Origin: Chlorobiota bacterium
GTDB taxonomy: Bacteria; Bacteroidota; Bacteroidia; Flavobacteriales; Flavobacteriaceae
DNA length: 8,764 nt
Direction: 5' to 3'
Assembly (NCBI GenBank): GCA_013153655.1
Contig: JAADEB010000089.1
Location: 1 to 8,764 of the forward strand
The notes under the pieces are model-generated. The model had not been told where the DNA came from. It did no database searches and worked only from the letters and a program-made list of their open reading frames with translations. Shown in pieces: positions 1 through 5,418 of the stretch; the first letter of the stretch is position 1; each line of letters opens with the position of its first letter. Both the position numbers and the translations under genes were made by a program.

Positions 1-135
1 ATCGGTAACCATCCCTTGCAAACGAACCTTTTGCGCCGGCAGCCGGTAGCCGGAAAAAAGGATCAAAAGGACGAAAAAAAATTTTAATACCGAGAACAAA
101 TCCCCTTTATTTTTTATGCTTCTTCTTTTTGCCAC
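1..135 (-). CDS. Partial secreted protein, likely carboxypeptidase-regulatory-like or TonB-receptor N-terminus
   Basis: The 5' part of a minus-strand gene runs off the left edge; 45 codons are visible from a GTG at 135-133. They encode a basic n-region (AKRRSIKNK), a hydrophobic core (FFFVLLILFSG), a likely cleavage site near LPAQ, and then VRLQGMVTD. That last segment resembles the first strand of the CarboxypepD_reg-like/plug-type domain that opens many Bacteroidota TonB-dependent receptors and related outer-membrane proteins (typical start I.G.VTD). GLPGLI genes often sit next to such genes, which supports the call. The start is uncertain: GTG at 144 and TTG at 99 are in frame, there is no ATG, and a stop lies at 156-154. 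GTG135 was preferred because it gives a proper charged n-region. It overlaps the 3' end of the GLPGLI gene by 29 bp; TTG99 would leave an 7-bp gap. Only 33-48 residues are visible, so the family call is inference. Confidence 0.55.
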   Translation of the reverse strand, partial: MAKRRSIKNKGDLFSVLKFFFVLLILFSGYRLPAQKVRLQGMVTD

Positions 136-910
136 ATCCCTCACAGGGTTTCTTCATGTTTTCCTTGATCATTTTATTGAAATCGGCCATGATTTTGTAA
201 CCCGATTCCTCAAAAGTAAGGCGAATGCCTTCCTTGGGTTCGGGGATTTCCGTTTCCTTATCCGAAAATTCGATTTTGGCCGCCCGGTATCCATATCCAT
301 TCGAAGTCAAATTATACGCCTCCAACACCAGGCCCGGAAGCCCCACATATCTATTGGGACCATAAGGCAAAGGAATTTCCGGCGTAAACCATGCTACTAC
401 GGTATGGGAGGTTTTATATGTTTTATAAGTTAAATCCTTTTGTCCTTTCGCATTAAACACCGGCATCTCCCCAATCGCTTTATAGCAAGTATATCCCAAA
501 ATTTTTCGAGGCTTGGAGAAATCCAACTTCCACTTTATTCCCATCATGACAGGCATTTCGATTAGATAGGTTTTTAAATAATTTTCTTGCTTTAAATATT
601 TCTTTTGTTTGACATTAATGTAGTATATGCTTTTAAGATTTAATTTTGCTCTTTCTAAAAGATTTGTTTTTACCTCATCCGTTTCCAATGAAGGGATGTA
701 TTCATAACGAGACACACTATCATTGGCCAACAAGCGGAATTCCATATTGGGGATTTCACGAACGGTGCTATCCTTTGGATTATACCGGATACCGTGATAA
801 ATGACCTTAATGGTTTTATATGGTTTTCGTCCTATAAAGGTTTCGAATGATAATAATAGAAGGAAGATTAAAATGGACATTGGACCCCTCATGGATATAC
901 GTCTTTTCAT
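107..910 (-). CDS. GLPGLI family secreted protein
   Basis: A 267-residue protein of the GLPGLI family, a Bacteroidota-specific family of exported proteins of unknown biochemical role. The family hallmark is clear: W174, TPEIP at 176-180, GP at 184-185, then GLPGL at 190-194 followed by VLEAYN. The upstream family block ILGYTCYKA (137-145) is also present. The N-terminus has a basic start (MKRR) and a hydrophobic stretch (SILIFLLLLSF, about 12-22), consistent with a signal peptide. The C-terminus is short and Lys-rich, with a Cys pair in CEGC. Length is usual for the family. ATG910 gives the basic n-region; ATGs at residues 7 and 11 would remove part of it. The gene is visibly more AT-rich than the regulator gene to its right. 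It is probably cotranscribed with the partial gene downstream. No clean TAnnTTTG promoter was found upstream. The family call is firm; the function is unknown. Confidence 0.9.
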   Translation of the reverse strand: MKRRISMRGPMSILIFLLLLSFETFIGRKPYKTIKVIYHGIRYNPKDSTVREIPNMEFRLLANDSVSRYEYIPSLETDEVKTNLLERAKLNLKSIYYINVKQKKYLKQENYLKTYLIEMPVMMGIKWKLDFSKPRKILGYTCYKAIGEMPVFNAKGQKDLTYKTYKTSHTVVAWFTPEIPLPYGPNRYVGLPGLVLEAYNLTSNGYGYRAAKIEFSDKETEIPEPKEGIRLTFEESGYKIMADFNKMIKENMKKPCEGCGKKKKHKK

Positions 911-994
911 GTTTAACGATTTAAAACATTAAAAATAACAAAAAAATCAAAACAATTTCTATACCATTTGTCAGAACAATTATTCAAGTAACTA

Positions 995-1030
995 TATGTA
1001 TATAATATGTATATAACAAATACGTATAAC
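995..1030. promoter_or_regulatory. 11-bp tandem direct repeat, candidate operator
   Basis: TATGTATATAA occurs twice back to back at 995-1005 and 1006-1016. A degraded third unit follows (TACGTATAAC, 1021-1030). An 11-bp period is close to one helical turn, so both copies would face the same side of the DNA, as in many direct-repeat operators. The site lies about 85 bp upstream of the GLPGLI start and about 345 bp upstream of the regulator start. It contains a perfect TATAAT (1001-1006), but with no well-spaced -35 box. A regulatory role is inference; it could be simple AT-rich sequence. Confidence 0.3.
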
Positions 1031-1047
1031 TGAGGAGGCAACAAAAG

Positions 1048-1086
1048 ATGTATTATCTTAGGAGTTTTAATCGAAAAACTTCCTGA
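1048..1086 (+). CDS. Possible 12-codon leader ORF with strong Shine-Dalgarno
   Basis: ATG at 1048 opens a 12-codon ORF (MYYLRSFNRKTS) ending at TGA 1084-1086. It is preceded by GAGGAGG at 1032-1038, 9 nt before the ATG. Such an exact anti-16S match is uncommon in Bacteroidota, where A-rich leaders dominate. The +1 frame is open from 1034 to the stop at 1181-1183 and reads like protein (LIEKLPEFSEHGYSEKMQPL within it) but has no ATG before residue M of MQPL. The pair could be a leader peptide, a frameshifted remnant of a small gene, or chance. I recognise no family. Confidence 0.2.
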   Translation: MYYLRSFNRKTS

Positions 1087-1206
1087 ATTTTCCGAACATG
1101 GATATTCCGAAAAAATGCAACCGTTATTTCAAGATATTTTAGGATATTGTTTCATACATATCACTGGATTGATTGTAAAATAATTATGCCCTGCCTTTTT
1201 CCTGCC

Positions 1207-1236
1207 CAAATCCTAAATCCCAAATCCCGTTTTTAT
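1207..1236 (-). repeat. Repeat word F (GGATTTGGGATTTAGG type), reverse orientation
   Basis: A short run reading AAATCCTAAATCCCAAATCC on the plus strand. It is the reverse complement of the GGATTTAGGATTTGGG word seen at 4433-4469 and 8719-8764, and again in reverse near 4860-4873. It lies in the divergent intergenic region. Confidence 0.6.
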
Positions 1237-1315
1237 CAACAACGCTGGGGGATATTAATAAGGCACCTCATTCAATAAAGTGATTAACATTAAACCCGTC
1301 TGCCGCTATTAAGTG

Positions 1316-1357
1316 ATGAAAATCAAAAACATATACAAAAAAATACCCTATTTTTGA
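1316..1357 (+). other. Upstream ATG ORF in frame with the regulator, closed by TGA
   Basis: ATG at 1316 begins MKIKNIYKKIPYF and stops at TGA 1355-1357, three bases before the regulator ATG at 1361 and in the same reading frame. The 13 residues are what the regulator's N-terminus lacks: a basic n-region that would precede its hydrophobic signal segment. The sequence fits a nonsense change in the original start region, a stop that is read through, a sequencing error, or a small upstream ORF with reinitiation. See findings. Confidence 0.45.
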
Positions 1358-1360
1358 TAC

Positions 1361-4240
1361 ATGTATTTGGGTATCGTATGGTTGGCGGTGTTGGCATTGG
1401 CTTTTTTTCCCGCGAAAACAAGTCCCGTCCCTTCCCGTCCCGAAGCCGCGACGATCTTCCTCACCGAGATCGCACCCGGCGAACCGGCCGGCTTCTATCA
1501 TCTCCGTCCCGGTAAAGGAGCGGAACAAAACAGCATTACCCATATCGCTCAGGACAAGCAAAATCAAATGTGGTTCGCCACCAAGGAAGGTGTGGTTCGC
1601 TACAACGGCAACCGTATGTTCCACTACCGGCACGAGCCGGGAAATTCCCGCAGCCCGGCCGGCAATTTTATCGAACGTGTATTCATCGCCCGGAACGGTG
1701 GCGTTTGGGTGGGAACCGAACCGGCGGCCTTGCATCGCTACGTCCCCGAAACCGATGATTTCGAACGTATCCCGGGAATCCGCGGTCAACGCGTCAAGGA
1801 TATCGTGGAGGACACAACCGGACGGCTTTGGTTCACCACCGATATCCGCCTCTACCGTTACGACCCGGCCAAACGCCTGTTGGACAGTTTCGCACCGCCC
1901 CGGCGCGGCACCGGCCTCGACCGCCTGCTCCTCCTGGACGACGGCCGCCTTATCGTCACCACCAATGAAACCTACGTTTACTCCTTCGACACCGCCACCG
2001 GACAATTCGTTAAATTTCCATTGCTCCGCCCCGAAGAAAAACAAAACACCCGCTCCACGGCCACCTATTCGGCCTATCAGCTCACCCGCGATCATAACGG
2101 AGACGTATGGTTTGCCACCCACAACGGCTTCCTGATTCGCTGGCAACCGAAAACCGGCGCTCTCACCCGCTACGTGTTCGCCCGTAAGTGGGACCACGAT
2201 CCGCATAAGCTCACCGTGATGTTTATCATGGAAGACAGCCGCCATAACATATGGTTCGGCACGTGGTTTCACGGCCTCTACAAACTCCTTCCCGGCCGCC
2301 GCCGTTTCCAACGAATCCTCCCCGACCCGGAACGTAAAAACGCCATTTCCAACAGCATCGTCCATTCCGGATTCGAGGACAGGGACGGCAATCTTTGGTT
2401 CGGAACGGAATTTTCGGGACTGAATATCCTGCGGAAGAAAAACAAATTCCGTATCATTTCCTCCGAAACTTATCCCGGACTGCCGGCGGCGGAATACGGC
2501 TTTGCGGTCAAGGATTCAGCAGGTGACCTGTGGGTGGGAGCCCTCAGCCAGGGAATCTACCGGTTGCCTGCCGGCCAAAAAGCTTTTGTCAAAGCCCGCG
2601 GACTGAACGAACACCCATATTCCTATGCCGCCTATGCCGCCCGCAACGGCTCCGTATGGTTCGGTTCCCGTTGCGACCTGATTCGCAGGACCCCGCAGGG
2701 AAATATACGCCACTTCCGCCACCGCCCCGGTGACTACAACAGCATCTTGCCAGGCACCGTGATCGATATCACCGCCGGACGCAACGGCACCCTTTGGTCG
2801 GCTTCCACCGCCGGCCTCACTTCCCTGAATCCCGCCACGGGAAAAATCAAACGCTTCGTCTACGACGAACATAATCCCGGCGGCCTCTCCGGTCCGCGTA
2901 TCACCGCCCTGGCCGTGGACCGCCACAACCGGCTGTGGGTCGGCACCCGTACGGGACTCAACAAATGGAACCGCCAAAGCGGCGATTTTATAAAACTGCA
3001 TCCCCCGGATGCGACCCGGAAAGATGCGCCCGTCAACCGTATTCGCGACCTGGCCGTCCAAGGCGAGAATATTTGGTTGGCCACCGCCGCCGGACTCGTA
3101 CGCTACGACACCGGCGACAAAACTTTCCGCACTTTCGGCCGAGCCGACGGCCTGGACGACATCAATATCAAATCCGTCATCCCCGACGACCACGGCCACA
3201 TTTGGTTCGCCACCAAAAACCGCATCATCCGCCGGCATGCCGAAACCGGTCAATACGTCACCTACGACGCCTCCGACGGCCTTTCCCTTCGCACCTACAT
3301 CCCCGATTTGGGTTGGCAGGATTTGGATTTTACCAACGGCTTCGCCTACAAGGACCGGCAAGGCTACCTTTACTTCGGCGGTATCGGCGGCATGGCCGTT
3401 TTTCACCCTGACAGCCTGATTATCAATAGGCATCCGCCCACGGTCATGATCGAGAGTTTCCAAATCAATGGAAAAGACACGGCCCTGCACGGACCGCTCA
3501 CCCTGCACGGAAATCAAAATCATTTGCGCTTTGTCCTGGCGGCTCAGAACTATATCCAACCGCGCAAAAACCAATTCGCCTATCGCCTTGACCCCTACGA
3601 CCGCCAATGGCATTATGCCCGCTATAACAATGTGGCCGAATACCACAACCTGCCGCCCGGCCGGTATGTATTTCGCTACATGGCGGCCAACAACGACGGC
3701 ATTTGGAGCCCCGAATACCGGACCTCCGTTCTCCGTATCCGTCCCGCCCTTTGGACCACATATCATATCATCGTTTTCTTGCTGATCCTTCTCCTACTGG
3801 CGGCTTTGCTTCTTTTTATGTACCGGAAATGGCGCCGTCTCCAAATCGAACAACAAAAAAAGAAATTGCGCTATCGTACATCCAACCTGAAAAAGGAAGA
3901 CGCCGAGCGCATTTTGGAAAAGCTCCGGGAAGTGTTTCCCTCCCAATCCCTGCATCTGGAAGCCGATTTGTCCTTATACAAATTGGCCGAAAAATTGAAG
4001 GAAAAGCCGCATCACGTCTCCCAAGTGATCAATCAGTATTTCAAGAAAAATTTCCATGATTTTATCAATACCTTCCGTGTGGAGGAAGCCAAACGACTCC
4101 TGCGCGAAACCCACTTGAAAATCGAGGCCGTGGCCTATGACTCGGGTTTTAATTCCCTTTCCACCTTCCATTCCGCCTTCAAAAAAGAAACCGGCATGAC
4201 CCCGTCGGCATTCCGAAAAAAACATAGGAAAAACAATTGA
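1361..4240 (+). CDS. Transmembrane sensor-regulator: two 7-bladed propellers, Y_Y_Y domain, AraC-type HTH
   Basis: A 959-residue inner-membrane transcription regulator. A hydrophobic N-terminal segment (about 2-17) is followed by 14 blade motifs of the Reg_prop type (MWFAT, VWVGT, LWFGT and similar), with the aromatic position near residues 71, 116, 157, 198, 250, 298, 346, 391, 433, 479, 526, 572, 615 and 671. This implies two seven-bladed propellers; blades 4 (LIVTT) and 14 (LYFGG) lack the Trp. A Y_Y_Y domain follows (about 718-797), one transmembrane helix (801-821), a basic, Lys-rich juxtamembrane stretch, and an AraC-type domain (about 856-955) with two helix-turn-helices (the second with YDSGF, 926-930). 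The sensor part matches that of Bacteroidota hybrid two-component systems for glycan sensing, but there is no histidine kinase, ATPase or receiver domain, so signalling is probably direct across the membrane. The ligand is unknown. ATG1361 is the first start after the TGA at 1355-1357. It is divergent from the GLPGLI gene. GC content falls visibly after about 3840, where the cytoplasmic part begins. Confidence 0.93.
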   Translation: MYLGIVWLAVLALAFFPAKTSPVPSRPEAATIFLTEIAPGEPAGFYHLRPGKGAEQNSITHIAQDKQNQMWFATKEGVVRYNGNRMFHYRHEPGNSRSPAGNFIERVFIARNGGVWVGTEPAALHRYVPETDDFERIPGIRGQRVKDIVEDTTGRLWFTTDIRLYRYDPAKRLLDSFAPPRRGTGLDRLLLLDDGRLIVTTNETYVYSFDTATGQFVKFPLLRPEEKQNTRSTATYSAYQLTRDHNGDVWFATHNGFLIRWQPKTGALTRYVFARKWDHDPHKLTVMFIMEDSRHNIWFGTWFHGLYKLLPGRRRFQRILPDPERKNAISNSIVHSGFEDRDGNLWFGTEFSGLNILRKKNKFRIISSETYPGLPAAEYGFAVKDSAGDLWVGALSQGIYRLPAGQKAFVKARGLNEHPYSYAAYAARNGSVWFGSRCDLIRRTPQGNIRHFRHRPGDYNSILPGTVIDITAGRNGTLWSASTAGLTSLNPATGKIKRFVYDEHNPGGLSGPRITALAVDRHNRLWVGTRTGLNKWNRQSGDFIKLHPPDATRKDAPVNRIRDLAVQGENIWLATAAGLVRYDTGDKTFRTFGRADGLDDINIKSVIPDDHGHIWFATKNRIIRRHAETGQYVTYDASDGLSLRTYIPDLGWQDLDFTNGFAYKDRQGYLYFGGIGGMAVFHPDSLIINRHPPTVMIESFQINGKDTALHGPLTLHGNQNHLRFVLAAQNYIQPRKNQFAYRLDPYDRQWHYARYNNVAEYHNLPPGRYVFRYMAANNDGIWSPEYRTSVLRIRPALWTTYHIIVFLLILLLLAALLLFMYRKWRRLQIEQQKKKLRYRTSNLKKEDAERILEKLREVFPSQSLHLEADLSLYKLAEKLKEKPHHVSQVINQYFKKNFHDFINTFRVEEAKRLLRETHLKIEAVAYDSGFNSLSTFHSAFKKETGMTPSAFRKKHRKNN

Positions 4241-4270
4241 TTCCCCGCCCGAAACCGTCTCCTTCCCATC

Positions 4271-4310
4271 TATTCAACTGTTCAACTCTTCAACTGTTCA
4301 ACAGAAAAAA
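4271..4310 (+). repeat. Repeat family A: TTCAACTnT array, copy 1
   Basis: Four tandem units with 9-bp period (TTCAACTGT, TTCAACTCT, TTCAACTGT, TTCAACAG), followed by AAAAAACC. The same array and the same CAACAGAAA ending recur at 4588-4626 and 8463-8491, in the same orientation. Confidence 0.8.
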
Positions 4311-4351
4311 CCATGTTCCCCATTCTTCATTATTCGCCTTCGGAATACGCT

Positions 4352-4386
4352 TTGTCATTTCGAACGTATGTGAGAAATTTCATTTC
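4352..4386 (+). repeat. Repeat family G: GTCATTTCGA...GAGAAATTTC element
   Basis: A 35-bp element beginning TGTCATTTCGAACGT and ending GAGAAATTTCATT. It resembles, in opposite orientation, the element at 4708-4744 (GTCATCCCGAGGGAAGCG ... GAGGGATCTC on the minus strand). Dispersed intergenic repeats of the general form GTCATnnCGA...GAnnAATCTC occur in many bacterial genomes; membership here is judged by eye. Confidence 0.5.
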
Positions 4387-4432
4387 TTCTATTGTCAAAA
4401 ATCACCGGTCACCCGTCATTCTCCTTCTTCCC

Positions 4433-4469
4433 GGATTTGGGATTTAGGCATTAGGATTTGGATTTTTAT
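4433..4469 (+). repeat. Repeat family F: GGATTTGGGATTTAGG, plus orientation
   Basis: Consecutive variants GGATTTGGGATTTAGG, CATTAGGATTTGG and a T-rich end. Similar to 8719-8764 in the same orientation, and to 1207-1236 and about 4860-4873 in reverse. The unit is G- and T-rich on one strand, with a period of about 7-8 bp. Confidence 0.65.
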
Positions 4470-4587
4470 TTTTTCATTTTTCATTGTTCATTGTTCATTT
4501 TAAAACTCCTTCACTCTTTCACTCTTTCATTCTTTCACTAAAAAAACTATTCACTAAACTACTATCTCACTAATTCACTAAAAAAAT
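4466..4587 (+). repeat. Repeat families D and C: TTCATTG and TTCACTCT/TTCACTAA arrays
   Basis: From 4466 to 4503 a TTTTTCATTTTTCATTG-type array (D) is followed from 4508 to 4587 by TTCACTCTTTCACTCTTTC-type units and TTCACTAA units (C). The same two families, in reverse complement and in mirrored order, occur at 8223-8336, so the surface-protein operon sits between inverted copies. Copies are diverged rather than identical. Confidence 0.65.
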
Positions 4588-4662
4588 CTATTCAACTGTT
4601 CAACTCTTCAACTATTCAACAGAAATAACCGATTCAACGATTTCCCAATTCAACGATTTAAC
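4588..4662 (+). repeat. Repeat families A (copy 2) and B (copy 1)
   Basis: 4588-4626 repeats the TTCAACTGT/TTCAACTCT array and its CAACAGAAA ending. It is followed by family B, GATTCAACGATTT ... TTCAACGATTTAACGG, to 4662. A and B are also adjacent at 8427-8491, in the reverse order. Confidence 0.7.
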
Positions 4663-4707
4663 GGAACAAATCACATTCCCCGTTCTCCGTGCCACGTTTC
4701 CCGAAAT

Positions 4708-4744
4708 AGAGATCCCTCGTCACTACGCTTCCCTCGGGATGACA
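4708..4744 (-). repeat. Repeat family G, copy in minus orientation
   Basis: Read on the minus strand it begins GTCATCCCGAGGGAAGCG, then TAGTGACGAGGGATCTCT. ATCCC and GGGAT at its ends can pair. It matches the common dispersed-repeat style GTCATnnCGA...GAGGnATCTC and is oriented opposite to the copy at 4352-4386. Confidence 0.55.
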
Positions 4745-4747
4745 ACC

Positions 4748-4773
4748 GTCACCGGTCTTCGGTCACCGGTCAT
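4748..4773 (+). repeat. Repeat family H: GTCACCGGTC direct repeat
   Basis: GTCACCGGTC at 4748-4757 and again at 4762-4771, separated by 4 nt. The word also appears as ATCACCGGTCACC near 4401. The central ACCGGT is palindromic. Confidence 0.6.
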
Positions 4774-4784
4774 CTATCCCAAAC

Positions 4785-4862
4785 ACGATTGCACGATTTA
4801 ACGATTCAACGATTTAACAGAAAATCAAATAGTTAAGGTTAAGGTTAAAGTTAAGGTCAAAA
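4785..4862 (+). repeat. Repeat families B (copy 2) and E (GTTAAG array)
   Basis: 4785-4823 holds CACGATTGCACGATTTAACG, then GATTCAACGATTTAACAG. From 4831 a 6-bp-period array follows (GTTAAGGTTAAGGTTAAAG, then GTTAAGGTCAAA). Both families recur at 8395-8460, there with E before B. Confidence 0.7.
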
Positions 4863-4872
4863 TCCCAAATCC

Positions 4873-4911
4873 AAAAAAAACCGGACCCTCACGCATGGCA
4901 AGAATCCGGTT
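4873..4911 (-). terminator. Rho-independent terminator of the surface-protein operon
   Basis: On the minus strand, AACCGGA (4911-4905) pairs with TCCGGTT (4885-4879), with a 19-nt loop that can form weak inner pairs, followed directly by a run of T (4878-4873). It begins 24 nt beyond the stop codon of the last gene in the minus-strand operon, as expected of an intrinsic terminator. Confidence 0.75.
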
Positions 4912-4934
4912 AGCAAAAACAAGTGGTTTTTGAA

Positions 4935-5414
4935 TTAGGTTTTAATGATTTTCACATAAGTGGCGCGCCGGTTTTCCCTGTCCACCACGTAGATGAGGTA
5001 ATTTCCCGGTTTTATTTCCGTCAGGTTCAGGCGGCCTTCCGTTTGGTCCCATTCGCGGTGCATGAGCATATGTCCGTCGGTATCAAACAGATAGATTTCA
5101 TATTGGCCGGATGTGTTCGTGCGGATGTGCAAATAATCCTTCACGGGAACGGGATAGAGTTTGAGGCCTGTCAGCACGGCGTAGCCTTCGATACCCATCA
5201 TGGCGGCCAGGTCGGGACCGATAAAACCTTCGGACAAACCCGTCGGCGGGATGCTGTCTTCCCGTACGGCCCATTCGCCCAGGGTGGACGTCATGCTTAT
5301 GCCGTTCACTTCCCCGTCCGCTCCGGCAGACATCAAAGCGGATTTGTGGATGTCGGCTTGACCGTAGATCCAAGGAGCCCCGAGCATTAGGACGATTATA
5401 AATAATATCTTCAT
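4935..5414 (-). CDS. Small secreted protein with T9SS type A C-terminal sorting domain
   Basis: A 159-residue protein with a signal peptide (MKILFIIVLMLGAPWIYGQ, likely cleaved near residue 18-19). A short middle segment contains STLGEWAV and LSEGFIGP (about 43-67), resembling the TLGE...L.QGF block seen before the sorting domain in many short Bacteroidota proteins. The T9SS type A tail occupies about 84-159: LKLYPVPVKDYLHI, YEIYLFDTDG, PGNYLIYVVD and the terminal YVKIIKT. Such tails direct export through the type IX system, after which the tail is normally cleaved and the cargo anchored or released. Little cargo is present besides the tail, which is unusual. ATG5414 lies 4 bp after the stop of the 760-residue protein, and a terminator follows, so it is the last gene of that operon. 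The sorting-domain call is firm; the role of the middle segment is unknown. Confidence 0.9.
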   Translation of the reverse strand: MKILFIIVLMLGAPWIYGQADIHKSALMSAGADGEVNGISMTSTLGEWAVREDSIPPTGLSEGFIGPDLAAMMGIEGYAVLTGLKLYPVPVKDYLHIRTNTSGQYEIYLFDTDGHMLMHREWDQTEGRLNLTEIKPGNYLIYVVDRENRRATYVKIIKT

Positions 5415-5418
5415 AAAC

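Larger units (their letters stand above)
911..1360. other. AT-rich divergent intergenic region
   Basis: This gene-free stretch lies between the minus-strand GLPGLI gene and the plus-strand regulator gene, so it should hold promoters for both. Visible contents are an 11-bp tandem repeat (995-1016), a GAGGAGG site with a 12-codon ORF (1032-1086), an open but start-less frame to 1183, a reverse-oriented copy of the GGATTTAGG-type repeat word (1207-1236), and an ATG-led 13-codon ORF ending in TGA at 1357. One exact TAnnTTTG match (TATTTTTG, 1349-1356) lies only 4 bp before the regulator ATG and has no TTG at the usual distance, so it is not called as a promoter. Confidence 0.7.
4241..4934. other. 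Gene-free, repeat-rich intergenic block
   Basis: About 690 bp between the convergent regulator gene and the surface-protein operon. No credible gene was found: the open frames consist of translated repeat words with biased composition. The block is a succession of short-period repeat families (listed separately), two unrelated-looking copies of a longer repeat in opposite orientation, and the minus-strand terminator at 4873-4911. I see no clear intrinsic terminator for the plus-strand regulator gene. Confidence 0.75.

Noticed and set aside
1084..1086. Programmed +1 frameshift at TCC-TGA joining the 12-codon ORF to the frame ending at 1183
   Set aside because: The site does not match the known CTT-TGA type well, and no product family supports a fused protein.
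1349..1356. TATTTTTG as the regulator's promoter
   Set aside because: It matches TAnnTTTG but lies 4 bp before the ATG with no TTG 17-23 bp upstream, so it was kept only as a remark in a finding.
1355..1357. TGA read as tryptophan genome-wide (alternative code)
   Set aside because: No other gene in the window has internal TGA despite many Trp codons, and the regulator itself ends in TGA at a sensible AraC-domain end.
1268..2365. 365-codon open frame antisense to the regulator
   Set aside because: It is a shadow of the GC-rich propeller coding sequence: no recognisable domain, and the sense frame has a clear repeat architecture.
2516..3766. 416-codon open frame antisense to the regulator
   Set aside because: Same reason; its Gly/Val/Ala-rich translation mirrors the antisense of the propeller repeats and has no family features.
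4237..4503. 88-codon plus-strand open frame after the regulator
   Set aside because: The translation is made of repeat words (for example NCSTLQLFNRKN and IWDLGIRIWIF), similar to the frame at 8362-8691, and overlaps the regulator stop.
4271..4862. CRISPR array
   Set aside because: The repeats are 6-10 bp units in direct contact, with no constant-length unique spacers, no 25-40 bp repeat and no cas genes.
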